A DNA stretch of 25,596 nt from JBHPCZ01 sp042573625 (GCA_042573625.1 JBHPCZ010000039.1:1-25596), one strand, 5' to 3'; positions 8,852-16,347 are shown, counted from the first letter of the stretch. Notes: generated by a model from the letters alone, not told the origin. Made by a program: numbers and translations.

Positions 8852-9280
8852 ATGGGAAACCGTCGAAGATCACGAGAGCTTGCCATGCAGGCTCTTTTTT
8901 CTATGGAATCGAGTCAGAACGATTCGAAAGAGATGCTTGAACACTTCTGTAATCACTTTACCCCCTCAAAAAAGGTGCTCCCATTCTTTCTCGAGCTGGT
9001 AGAAGGTGTCATGGAAACCGGACCTGAAATTGACGCGGTAATCGAACGCTATTCCGACAACTGGAAGCTCAGCCGCATGTCCGGTGTAGACCGGAACATC
9101 CTCAGAATCGCGGTTTATGAACTGATGTACTGCAACGATATTCCATCCAAGGTAACCATAAACGAAGCCATCGATATCGGAAAGAAATTTGGAACCGAAG
9201 AATCCGGTGCTTTCATAAACGGCATCCTTGACGGCATCCGGATGGCGCTGAAAGAAAAAGAGACTCGCGCTAAAGAATAA
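8852..9280 (+). CDS. nusB: Transcription antitermination factor NusB
   Basis: RNA-binding partner of NusE (S10) in rRNA antitermination complexes. It has 142 residues, the usual size, and is all-helical. It opens with an Arg-rich RRRSRELAMQALF segment that binds boxA RNA, and the C-terminal half carries VDRNILRIAVYEL and VTINEAIDIGKKFG, both conserved. It sits 2 bp after ribH and is probably translationally coupled to it. It appears to end the long housekeeping run; I see no clear terminator hairpin in the 68 bp before trpB2. Confidence 0.95.
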   Translation: MGNRRRSRELAMQALFSMESSQNDSKEMLEHFCNHFTPSKKVLPFFLELVEGVMETGPEIDAVIERYSDNWKLSRMSGVDRNILRIAVYELMYCNDIPSKVTINEAIDIGKKFGTEESGAFINGILDGIRMALKEKETRAKE

Positions 9281-9348
9281 ATTTGCTTAAAAATTTCCAT
9301 GAAATATTCGGGTTAAGAACAACCTAAATAACAAACAAGGAGGATTTT

Positions 9349-10725
9349 ATGGCGGTCAGAAAGGTTTTTTTATCAGAAGAGGAGATGCCCAGACAATGGT
9401 ACAATATTCTGGCAGATATCAAAATGAACCCTCCGCTCGGACCGGATGGAAACCCGGTGGGCCCCGAAATGCTTGCCCCGGTTTTTCCGATGAATCTGAT
9501 CGAACAGGAAGTCAGTTCTGAGCGATGGATCGATATCCCGGAGGAGGTACTGGATGTTTTAACTATCTGGCGTCCATCCCCCCTGGTCCGGGCGCATTCC
9601 CTTGAAAAACTCCTGGACACCCCGGCAAGAATCTACTTCAAAAACGAAGGGGTAAGCCCTCCAGGCAGCCACAAGCCCAACACAGCCGTACCACAGGCCT
9701 ATTACAACAAAGTTTTCGGGATTGAAAGGTTGACCACGGAAACCGGTGCAGGTCAGTGGGGAAGTGCGCTTGCTTTTGCGTGTTCTCAATTTGGTGTAGA
9801 ATGCAAGGTTTATATGGTCAGGGTCAGTTTCGACCAGAAACCTTACCGCAAATCGATGATGGAGGCATGGGGGGCAAAATGTGTGCCCAGCCCCAGCACA
9901 GAGACCAAAGCCGGACAAGATGCCCTTGCAAAGGATCCCGATACGCCGGGCAGCCTCGGCATAGCGATCAGTGAAGCCATAGAGGCCGCGGTCACCGACG
10001 AATCCGGTAAAACGCGCTATTCATTGGGAAGCGTTTTGAATCACGTGCTGCTCCACCAGACGATTATCGGCCTTGAAGCTAAAAAACAAATGGAAAAAAT
10101 CGGAGAATATCCCGACATCGTCATCGGATGCGCCGGCGGCGGAAGCAATTTCGCCGGCCTTGCCTTCCCCTTTGTTCATGACAAAATCAACGGAAAGGAA
10201 ATCGACATTTACCCTGTTGAACCGGCTGCCTGTCCAACGCTGACACGGGCACCCTTTGTCTACGATCATGGTGACACTCAAAGATATACGCCGCTTCTTC
10301 CTATGTACAGTTTGGGGCATGCCTTTGTGCCGCCGCCGTTTCATGCCGGCGGACTCCGATATCACGGGATGTCTCCTGCTGTCAGCCAACTCGTTGCCGA
10401 GGGGATCATTGAAGCAAAATCCGTCACTCAGATGGATGCATTTGAAGCCGGGGTGGCCTTTGCAAGAACCGAAGGGATGATTTCCGCCCCGGAAACGAAC
10501 CATGCGTTGGCATCGGTAGTGGCGGAAGCAAAAAAGGCTAAAGAAGAAGGCAAAGAAAAGGTCATCCTTTTTAACTGGAGCGGACATGGGCTGATTGACC
10601 TGATGGCTTACGACAAATTCTTCTCCGGAGAGCTGGTTAATTATGTTCTGTCCGACGAAGAGATTCAGGAGTCGGAAAAGGTATTTGAAAATTTTCCCAA
10701 GCCCCAGCTCCTTAAGAGTCGCTAA
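9349..10725 (+). CDS. trpB: TrpB2-type tryptophan synthase beta chain
   Basis: PLP enzyme expected to form tryptophan from indole and serine. At 458 residues it is longer than TrpB1 (about 400) and has the TrpB2 features: a long N-terminal segment (LADIKMNPPLGPDGNPVGPE), the Schiff-base Lys109 in NEGVSPPGSHKPNTA, ETGAGQWGSALAFA with the conserved Glu, GCAGGGSNFAG binding the PLP phosphate, and EGMISAPETNHALA. AAGGAGG precedes the ATG. No trpA or other trp gene is nearby, as is usual for TrpB2, which may act as an indole-salvage enzyme. The stop codon TAA is formed by the first bases of the palindromic element that follows. Confidence 0.9.
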   Translation: MAVRKVFLSEEEMPRQWYNILADIKMNPPLGPDGNPVGPEMLAPVFPMNLIEQEVSSERWIDIPEEVLDVLTIWRPSPLVRAHSLEKLLDTPARIYFKNEGVSPPGSHKPNTAVPQAYYNKVFGIERLTTETGAGQWGSALAFACSQFGVECKVYMVRVSFDQKPYRKSMMEAWGAKCVPSPSTETKAGQDALAKDPDTPGSLGIAISEAIEAAVTDESGKTRYSLGSVLNHVLLHQTIIGLEAKKQMEKIGEYPDIVIGCAGGGSNFAGLAFPFVHDKINGKEIDIYPVEPAACPTLTRAPFVYDHGDTQRYTPLLPMYSLGHAFVPPPFHAGGLRYHGMSPAVSQLVAEGIIEAKSVTQMDAFEAGVAFARTEGMISAPETNHALASVVAEAKKAKEEGKEKVILFNWSGHGLIDLMAYDKFFSGELVNYVLSDEEIQESEKVFENFPKPQLLKSR

Positions 10726-10910
10726 TTAGTGTCCATCCATAAATGGCTCTTTTTTCGCCGCGCGGCGTTCTCCTCGGATTTTCGGCTGAGGCGTACTCTA
10801 TGTACGCCTCACAGCAAACCCTTGTGCGGCCTTGCGCGACGCAATAATTACTCATTTCTAAATTGGACACTCAATCGTTTCATCCCAACGTCATGGATGG
10901 GCACTAATTA
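10723..10910. repeat. MITE-like palindromic element filling the trpB2-downstream gap
   Basis: Terminal inverted repeats TAATTAGTGTCCATCCATAA (10723-10742) and the complement of 10891-10910 match at 18 of 20 positions. Inside is a perfect central hairpin, TGAGGCGTAC/GTACGCCTCA at 10787-10811 with a 5-nt loop, and a 12-bp palindrome CGCCGCGCGGCG at 10756-10767. A second inner end, AAATTGGACACT at 10860-10871, mirrors the left arm about the same hairpin centre. This suggests an element of about 144 bp (10728-10871) plus a solo end. There is no coding capacity. It is probably a non-autonomous mobile repeat and may also act as a transcriptional attenuator. Confidence 0.75.
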
Positions 10911-11186
10911 ATGGACAAAAGTAATGATCACCTTGAGCGAAGATGTCCCAGGCTGGGCGGATCTGTATCCTTTTATTACTGCAGAACATGTGGTGATGAC
11001 GGCCTGGCCTGCTGGAAGACATTTGACTGCTGGTGGGAATATTTTGATGTGGTCGGCTATCTGAAAAGCAACCTGGATGAGGCTGCTTTTGTCCGGCTTG
11101 TCGATACAAAACCCAAACCCAAAGTCGTCAGCCTGGTTGAGCTGATTGAACAGGCAAAAAAGAGAGCCGCGGCCGTTGATCCGTAA
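10911..11186 (+). CDS. Small Cys-rich protein of unknown function
   Basis: A protein of 91 residues with no function I can name. The middle is rich in Cys and aromatics: Cys12 in RRCPRLGGSV, Cys24 and Cys27 in FYYCRTCGDDGLACW, Cys34 and Cys40 in KTFDCWWEYF. The spacing suggests a small metal-binding or structural cysteine cluster. The C-terminal 30 residues form a charged amphipathic helix (LVELIEQAKKRAAA). There is no signal peptide or membrane segment, so it is likely cytoplasmic. The ATG is the base directly after the palindromic element and has only a weak GGATGG upstream. The tandem hairpins at 11245-11292 end the unit. Confidence 0.75.
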   Translation: MDKSNDHLERRCPRLGGSVSFYYCRTCGDDGLACWKTFDCWWEYFDVVGYLKSNLDEAAFVRLVDTKPKPKVVSLVELIEQAKKRAAAVDP

Positions 11187-11244
11187 CGTTCGCCTGATGA
11201 CCATTTTCGTTTAACCAAACTACAGCAGCAATTTTTTGAAGCAT

Positions 11245-11292
11245 CGAGATTAAGATCTCGACAATCGCCCCGCCTCGGCGGGGCGAGTTTTT
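11245..11292 (+). terminator. Tandem hairpins with T-run
   Basis: CGAGAT-TAAG-ATCTCG (11245-11260) is followed by a very stable GC hairpin, CGCCCCGCC/GGCGGGGCG (11266-11285), then AGTTTTT. This is a good intrinsic terminator for the gene ending at 11186. Confidence 0.85.
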
Positions 11293-11334
11293 AGATGTTT
11301 GCTAAAAAAACTTAAACTCATCGAAAAACGCACT

Positions 11335-11513
11335 GAGACCTTTGAAAAATGTTCAATTTCGTTCAAGTTCAAGGAAGATGAAAATTTTAACCGCGGGAAT
11401 ACGTTGTGCATTTCGGGGATTAAAATTTGAATCTGACCCCAGAGGAATAGGCTTTGCATTCCACAGGGCAGGCACAGAAATTGAGGCGAAAGGGGGCGTT
11501 TTGCAAAGGTCTC
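11335..11513. repeat. 179-bp palindromic repeat, GAGACCTTTG ends
   Basis: Perfect 10-bp inverted ends, GAGACCTTTG (11335-11344) and CAAAGGTCTC (11504-11513), are followed inward by imperfect matches such as AAAAATG/AAAACG and TTTCG. An internal pair GGAATAC/GCATTCC flanks AAAATTTGAATCTGACCCC (11422-11440). No reading frame is convincing. The same CAAAGGTCTC end occurs alone at 19713-19722. It is probably a REP/MITE-type dispersed repeat. Confidence 0.65.
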
Positions 11514-11583
11514 GCGCTGTAAATAGCGAAAGCGAACAGGTCTAAAACTTGAACGGAACGGTTCCAAAATTGAATAACAAAAT

Positions 11584-11588
11584 GGAGG
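11584..11588 (+). promoter_or_regulatory. Shine-Dalgarno deciding the hydrolase start
   Basis: GGAGG overlaps the in-frame ATG at 11582 and sits five bases before TTG at 11594, which argues for the TTG as initiator. Confidence 0.6.
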
Positions 11589-11593
11589 TTGAA

Positions 11594-12229
11594 TTGATAA
11601 TTAAAGAAATAGCTGTCGGACCGCTGATGGCAAACTGTTTTATCGTCGGGTGTAAAAAAACAAAAGAAACGGTCGTCATTGATCCCGGAGGAGACGCAGA
11701 GAGAATTTTGTCAGCGATTGCCGCATCCGAACTCACCGTAAAGTATATTATTAACACCCACGGTCATTTTGACCATGTCAGCGGAAACGCGGATTTGAAA
11801 AATGCCACCAACGCCGATATTCTTATCCACCCTTTAGACGCGCCCATGCTGGGCAAACTTTCGCAAAACGCCGCGTTCTTCGGCATTTCAGTTGAAGACT
11901 CACCATCCTGTGATCAAACCATAGAAGAAGGGGAAACCGTTTCCTTTGGAGAGGTTGGCTTAAAAGTCATTCATACCCCCGGACACACGCCGGGCGGTAT
12001 TTCTCTCTATTCCGACGGAATTGTTTTTGTGGGCGACACCCTCTTTGCCGGTTCCATCGGACGCACCGATTTTCCCGGTGGAGATTATGACACTTTAATA
12101 TCCAGCATACAGGGAAAGCTTTTCCCGCTGGGGGATGATGTAAGGGTTCTCAACGGACATGGTCCGGAGACCACCATCGGCAGGGAAAAACAGTATAATC
12201 CGTTTGTGGGAGAACATCGAATGTTTTAG
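11594..12229 (+). CDS. Metallo-beta-lactamase-fold hydrolase, glyoxalase II-like
   Basis: Cytoplasmic metallohydrolase of 211 residues. The substrate is unknown; the nearest common label is hydroxyacylglutathione hydrolase-like. The two-metal site is complete: HxHxDH in NTHGHFDHVSG, His in TPGHTPGGISLY, Asp in FVGDTLFAGSIGRTD and the final His in NGHGPETTIG. The frame is open from 11549, but GGAGG at 11584-11588 stands five bases before TTG at 11594, and this start gives MIIKEIAVGPLMANCFIVG, the usual beginning of the subfamily. An ATG at 11582 is the alternative but lacks its own Shine-Dalgarno. The protein ends KQYNPF, a standard end for this group. Confidence 0.9.
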   Translation: MIIKEIAVGPLMANCFIVGCKKTKETVVIDPGGDAERILSAIAASELTVKYIINTHGHFDHVSGNADLKNATNADILIHPLDAPMLGKLSQNAAFFGISVEDSPSCDQTIEEGETVSFGEVGLKVIHTPGHTPGGISLYSDGIVFVGDTLFAGSIGRTDFPGGDYDTLISSIQGKLFPLGDDVRVLNGHGPETTIGREKQYNPFVGEHRMF

Positions 12230-12574
12230 TTGTGCCCCAAACCCTCTGTCCTTGGCGGAAGCCCAGGAGCGGTTCAATTCTGGCGTGCTCCAACAAAAGC
12301 GCTATAACGCCATCGGTGTGTTCAATAACGAATAATGAATATTGAATGTCGAAGGAAAGCATCATATTTTCTCTCTAGTTGGATTTTCCGTGAAATTTCA
12401 TTCCGTTGTATTGCAGCGAAAAGCAGAGAAAAACCACTTCATCATTCGATATTCCTTGTTGGACATTGGATATTCGGTAACCGTAAAATAGCGAATGTCC
12501 TTAAGGCCGAGGGTGATGCCCCCATTGTGAGGCCTTCCTGATGCCCCCCCAACGTGTGAGGAAATTCGTTTACT
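12230..12574. other. Convergent gap between hydrolase and mltF
   Basis: This gene-free stretch of 345 bp separates two genes that point toward each other. Its main content is the imperfect inverted repeat at 12337-12475. I see no T-run terminator hairpin. Confidence 0.6.
12337..12475. repeat. Imperfect inverted repeat, GAATAT...AATGTC ends
   Basis: The left arm GAATATTGAATGTCGAAGGA (from 12337) pairs imperfectly with the right arm at 12452-12475, whose complement reads GAATATCCAATGTCC then AACAAGGAA. The ends lie about 140 bp apart with no coding content. It resembles a dispersed non-coding repeat, but no second copy is in this window. Confidence 0.5.
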
Positions 12575-14047
12575 TTAAAGGGTGTATTGGCGGGAAGGGA
12601 TGCTTGTATATTCAATACCCTGTTGTTTCAGAATATCATAATAGATCATAATTCGTTTAATATACTGTATCGCCTCTGTTCCGCGGGCGTATCCGAAATT
12701 GGTTTTTTTATAATATTTACCATATTCTAAAAGGGGAAGTGTTTTTAAAAGGGAAGCCTCTTTGTTGGGATCGAGATTCATTTTTCTGGCAAGGTTTTGC
12801 GCATCCCGGATGTGCCCCTGCCCAATATTGTAAGCCGCAAGGGCTAAAAAAAGCCTGTTCGAACCTTCTGCTTCGTCGAAAAGATCATACAAATTGCTGA
12901 GGTGTTCAACACCGGCACTGATATTTTGCGTGGGGTCCAGTATATTTTTCACACCGAGGCTTCTGGCCGTGGAAAGTGTGAGCTGCATGAGTCCAAAAGC
13001 CCCGGCATGGCTTCTCGCCTTGGGATCGAAATGAGATTCCTGATAAATCTGAGCCGCGACCAGTCGCCAATCAAAATCGTGCCGATTCGCCGCTTGTATG
13101 ATTATCTGCTTGTATCTGGGGAGCCTTGTTTCGAGCCGCCGGTGATATGCTCGGATATCAACATAATCGAACGCCTCGACATCTTTGTAATATTTGTTAT
13201 AAATCCTTGTAAATTCACCACTTTTTTTAATTTCTTCAAAAAAAGTATTGATACGATCCCGAAGATCGAGCGAATTTCGCTTGACAACCCAACCCAAATA
13301 CTCCTTTTCGTTGATCGGGTCTCCAATTTCAATTTGTGGATAATACCGCCGGTTAAGCAGAGCGATATTGCGGTCTGCAATGGTGATCTCGATCTCTTTC
13401 TCCGCCACCTGACGGATCAATTCTTGTGTGGGAATATCGACGTGAAGCTTTACCTTGATATCGAATCCCTGCTTTCTAAGTGCTTCAAGACGTTCCTGGT
13501 AAGATGTTCCCCGCCGAACATGCACGGTCTTCCCGGCAAGATCTTCAACACCTTTCACGCTCAGGTTGCTCCGATGGATTATGATATGCTGCTGTATTTC
13601 ATTGTAACCATTTGAAAAAACAGCTTGTTTCTGCCGTTTTGGGGTGATGGTCATACTTGCGGCAATAAATGCGCCGGTTCCGTTATTTAAATCCGGAATC
13701 ATTCCCTCCCATTTCTCCCCGATGACAACCTTCAATCTGACGCCAAGATAATCCGCAAACGCTTTTGCCAGGTCATACTCAAAACCCATGGCCTGGTCCC
13801 GGTAGATATAATAGCAGTGCGCATTATTACGTGTGATTACAGCAAGTTCACCGGTTTTAAGAACATCTTCGAGGGTCGTGCTCGGGGGGACTTTTTCACA
13901 TCCGAACAAACACCAGAGAAAAGCAAAGGCTGAAAAAAATAAAGCCAGAAGAAGCCCGGCCAATATTTTGCGATTGGATTTTAACAAATGCAACGCGTTC
14001 ACTCCCGGAAAACTGTTTTTTGTATGAATGTATTTTACAGCAAACAT
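12575..14047 (-). CDS. mltF: MltF-like membrane-bound lytic transglycosylase
   Basis: Cleaves peptidoglycan glycan strands to anhydromuropeptides from the inner face of the outer membrane. It has 490 residues: a signal segment (about 23-45) ending in a lipobox with Cys50 (LFGC), a solute-binding-protein family 3 domain (about 60-290) and a C-terminal SLT domain (about 310-450). The catalytic Glu337 lies in QIYQESHFDP, followed by GAFGLMQLT and LALAAYNIGQGH. The outer ATG at 14047 has no Shine-Dalgarno. A TTG at 13993 has GGGAG (14002-14006) at 8-base spacing and gives a tidier 32-residue lipoprotein signal, so the protein may be 472 residues. It stands alone on the - strand. Confidence 0.9.
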   Translation of the reverse strand: MFAVKYIHTKNSFPGVNALHLLKSNRKILAGLLLALFFSAFAFLWCLFGCEKVPPSTTLEDVLKTGELAVITRNNAHCYYIYRDQAMGFEYDLAKAFADYLGVRLKVVIGEKWEGMIPDLNNGTGAFIAASMTITPKRQKQAVFSNGYNEIQQHIIIHRSNLSVKGVEDLAGKTVHVRRGTSYQERLEALRKQGFDIKVKLHVDIPTQELIRQVAEKEIEITIADRNIALLNRRYYPQIEIGDPINEKEYLGWVVKRNSLDLRDRINTFFEEIKKSGEFTRIYNKYYKDVEAFDYVDIRAYHRRLETRLPRYKQIIIQAANRHDFDWRLVAAQIYQESHFDPKARSHAGAFGLMQLTLSTARSLGVKNILDPTQNISAGVEHLSNLYDLFDEAEGSNRLFLALAAYNIGQGHIRDAQNLARKMNLDPNKEASLLKTLPLLEYGKYYKKTNFGYARGTEAIQYIKRIMIYYDILKQQGIEYTSIPSRQYTL

Positions 14048-14126
14048 TTTTGCAATACAAATGCAGTGACCACCCGGACGATTTCAAGGATGCATTGCCG
14101 CATTAAAAAAGACGCTTAACATATTA

Positions 14127-14154
14127 TAATGGCGGCCTCGATGGGCCGCCATTA
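14127..14154. other. Strong hairpin TAATGGCGGCC/GGCCGCCATTA
   Basis: Perfect 11-bp arms with a 6-nt TCGATG loop. There is no T-run on either side, so it is not a classical terminator. Its position between two divergent genes would suit an operator or a repeat. Confidence 0.6.
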
Positions 14155-14310
14155 GGCATTGAGCCGAGTGTGTGTCGCCAGGGCACACTGAACAAAACTA
14201 ATGCCACATGGTGACATGTCAAGTGGTTTGAAGGTTGCACTCATCCAATATGGAACACATATTTACGGGCCGGTTATTGATTAAGGAATTGATATTGGGT
14301 ATGGTTGGCA

Positions 14311-14343
14311 GTATTGGATTAAGGGACGAAACCCGTCCAATAC
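14311..14343 (+). promoter_or_regulatory. Leader hairpin before the 14354 gene
   Basis: GTATTGGA (14311-14318) and TCCAATAC (14336-14343) pair perfectly, with an inner GGG/CCC pair. The stem ends three bases before the AAAGG ribosome site (14346-14350) and could affect its access. It does not match a riboswitch class that I recognise. Confidence 0.4.
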
Positions 14344-14353
14344 AGTAAAGGCG

Positions 14354-15214
14354 ATGCCCATGCAACATTTCAACGCGACTAAAGATGAACGTTATATAGA
14401 ACTCTTTGCCGACAAACCCGAAATGGTCATTGATTTTCCGGAATGGCTGCTTTCCGATCGGATGATAGAAGAGTGCCGGGCAATGCCGGGACTGGCAATT
14501 GTTGAGATTGCCGGGCGGGACAGTGTGGCCGCTGCCATAAAAAGCGTCAACGAGCAAAGCTTTACAGACCTCCTCCCTGTCTATGTGTATACCGGAACTG
14601 AATATGGACCCTGGTCGAGTGTGGAAAAAGCGGTCGAACGGCTTGCAAGCAACCTCCCGATGGTGCGTGTCCACAGACTTCTGGTTCTGGGTTCTCCCGG
14701 ATTTTGGAAGGCACTGAACGGACGCTTTGTGAGTCAGCTGATATCGACATACAAGTTTTACACGCCCTGTGTCGCCTGTCATCTTTATTTACACGCCGTT
14801 CGTATACCCCTCGCGCTCAATCTTGGAAAGGTACCGATTATATCAGGGGAGAGAGAACAGCATGACGGAGTCATCAAAATCAACCAGATTTCAGCGGCGC
14901 TCGACTTTTTTATAAGGCTTGCAGACAAGTTCGAAATTCAACTCCTGTTTCCCCTTCGTCACATTTCCAAAGGACTTCTTATTGAAGACCTTTTGGGATT
15001 TAACTGGCCTGAGGGAAAGGAGCAACTCGAGTGCATCCTGTCCGGCAACTACCGTTTATCGGGTAAACGCTTAAATATTTCGGCCTCTCAGGTTAAAGGT
15101 TTCCTCGATGAATTTGCCGGACCATGTACAGAAAAGATTGTTACGTCTTATGTCGAAGGCCATATTCCGGATCACCTAGAAATCGCTGCTCAGATACTTG
15201 CCAATAGACGATGA
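14354..15214 (+). CDS. Unrecognised protein, possible PP-loop-like (AANH) fold
   Basis: A cytoplasmic protein of 286 residues that I cannot assign. VEIAGRDSVAAAI (about 50-62) resembles a degenerate PP-loop (SGGxDS), which binds ATP in adenine-nucleotide alpha-hydrolases. Mid-protein it has TPCVACHLYLHAVRIPLA with Cys139, Cys142, His143 and His147, then PIISGEREQHDG (about 161-172). Together these look like an ATP-using enzyme with a metal or thiol site, but that is inference. A second in-frame ATG at 14360 is better spaced from AAAGG and may be the start. A TIM-barrel enzyme follows 19 bp after the stop, so the two probably act together. Confidence 0.8.
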   Translation: MPMQHFNATKDERYIELFADKPEMVIDFPEWLLSDRMIEECRAMPGLAIVEIAGRDSVAAAIKSVNEQSFTDLLPVYVYTGTEYGPWSSVEKAVERLASNLPMVRVHRLLVLGSPGFWKALNGRFVSQLISTYKFYTPCVACHLYLHAVRIPLALNLGKVPIISGEREQHDGVIKINQISAALDFFIRLADKFEIQLLFPLRHISKGLLIEDLLGFNWPEGKEQLECILSGNYRLSGKRLNISASQVKGFLDEFAGPCTEKIVTSYVEGHIPDHLEIAAQILANRR

Positions 15215-15233
15215 AAAGCTGAGAGGATTCCCT

Positions 15234-16073
15234 ATGAATATTAACGAAAATCAGGCGTTAAATAAGCCCAAACTGGTCATGTGCAACCTGTTTCCGGATA
15301 TGGATAAATTAATACGTTTTGCCGTTGAGAACGGGTTTGACGGTATTGACTGGTCTTTTGCACTGGACATACTGCCGGAAACGCCTGCTGAGGAAACAGC
15401 ATGGGTGAAGCGCCTTGAAGCGATAGATCCTTTAGAGGTTCGTTATCACTGCCCGTTTATGAAAGTTGATCTCGGCCATGATGATCCTGACCAGGTAAAG
15501 GCGGCTGTATCGATTTTTCGTCGAATCATACAGCTTGTATCCAAAGCCGATGGAAAATATCTCACCATTCACATCGGCCTGGGCCATGAGACAACTAAAG
15601 TCCTTTCCTGGGACGCAACCATCGACAATTTGAGACATTTGGTTCAATACGGTGCCGCCCGCGGGGTAAAGGTTTGCCTTGAAAACCTGGCCTGGGGATG
15701 GACCAGCAAGCCGAATCTTTTTGAAAAACTGATTCGCAGAACCGGCGCCGGTGTTACGCTGGATATCGGTCATGCCCATGCGTGTGAATCGGTCCGCAGC
15801 CAGCTCTACACGGCGGAAGATTTCGTCACGCCGCATCCCGACCGGGTTTTTAACGCTCATATCTATCACACGGAAATTCCCGGCGTTGGTCATATTCCCC
15901 CTGTCCGGTCAGAAGATATCAAAGAACGTTTAGAAATCCTGCAAAATATCGGCTGCAAATGGTGGGTCATAGAGATAAGGGAAGTCGACGGATTGCTCCG
16001 GACAAAGAAGATCATTGATGCCTATCTGGAAAAACAGTATCTAAACTCAGACACTTGTATTGATACACCATGA
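15234..16073 (+). CDS. Sugar-phosphate isomerase/epimerase-like TIM barrel
   Basis: A protein of 279 residues of the xylose isomerase-like TIM-barrel (AP endonuclease 2) superfamily; the substrate is unknown. Putative metal ligands are visible along the barrel: His113 in LTIHIGLGH, Glu150 in VCLENLAWG, Asp177 and His180 in TLDIGHAH, His212 in AHIYHTE, His220 in GVGHIPP and Glu247 in WWVIEIRE. The ATG at 15234 has GAGAGGA (15221-15227) at good spacing. An upstream TTG at 15198 would overlap the previous gene and has no Shine-Dalgarno. The close spacing to the upstream gene suggests a two-gene operon. Confidence 0.88.
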   Translation: MNINENQALNKPKLVMCNLFPDMDKLIRFAVENGFDGIDWSFALDILPETPAEETAWVKRLEAIDPLEVRYHCPFMKVDLGHDDPDQVKAAVSIFRRIIQLVSKADGKYLTIHIGLGHETTKVLSWDATIDNLRHLVQYGAARGVKVCLENLAWGWTSKPNLFEKLIRRTGAGVTLDIGHAHACESVRSQLYTAEDFVTPHPDRVFNAHIYHTEIPGVGHIPPVRSEDIKERLEILQNIGCKWWVIEIREVDGLLRTKKIIDAYLEKQYLNSDTCIDTP

Positions 16074-16347
16074 ACACACAATTATTGCATTAGACTCATT
16101 TACGAAGAGTTGACGATTTTGAAAGGATTCAAGGGGTCAAGGGTCCAGAGGTTCGAGTGAAATGCTGAGAAATTTTAGGATTCAAGGATGATATCAAAGA
16201 AGTTGAAGGAGTGCTCAAAGCGTTGATAAAATCGCTACAGAGCAAACACTTGAACCCTTGACTCCTCGAACCCTCTTCTCCAAACAAATAGAATAAAAAT
16301 CAATATTTTCTAAAAACCGAATTTAAAGTATCCGAGACTGGTATTCA
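16074..16347. other. Gap before apgM
   Basis: A gene-free stretch of 274 bp, mostly occupied by the inverted repeat at 16125-16281. The last 65 bp are AT-rich and could hold the apgM promoter, but no good -35/-10 pair was seen. Confidence 0.55.
16125..16281. repeat. Inverted repeat with GTCAAGGGT core
   Basis: The left arm (16125-16158) reads GGATTCAAGGGGTCAAGGGT and onward to GGTTCGAGT. The right arm (16248-16281), read on the other strand, contains TTGGAGAAGAGG, GGTTCGAGGAGTCAAGGGTT and TCAAGTG. A related copy sits at 23032-23088. It is a non-coding dispersed repeat. Confidence 0.6.

Larger units (their letters stand above)
14048..14353. other. Divergent intergenic region with palindromes
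   Basis: These 306 bp lie between mltF (-) and the gene at 14354 (+). They hold an 11-bp-arm hairpin (14127-14154), a 10-bp palindrome TGACATGTCA (14212-14221) flanked by CCAC/GTGG, and a hairpin at 14311-14343 just before the + gene. No convincing promoter pair was found. Confidence 0.6.

Noticed and set aside
10729..10911. 60-residue + strand frame
   Set aside because: It is fully inside the palindromic element; its apparent coding is a by-product of the repeat.
12335..12541. 68-residue + strand frame
   Set aside because: It lies within an inverted repeat, without a Shine-Dalgarno or a plausible protein pattern.
14127..14154. Hairpin considered as an intrinsic terminator
   Set aside because: No T-run follows on either strand, and it lies between divergent gene starts, not after a gene end.
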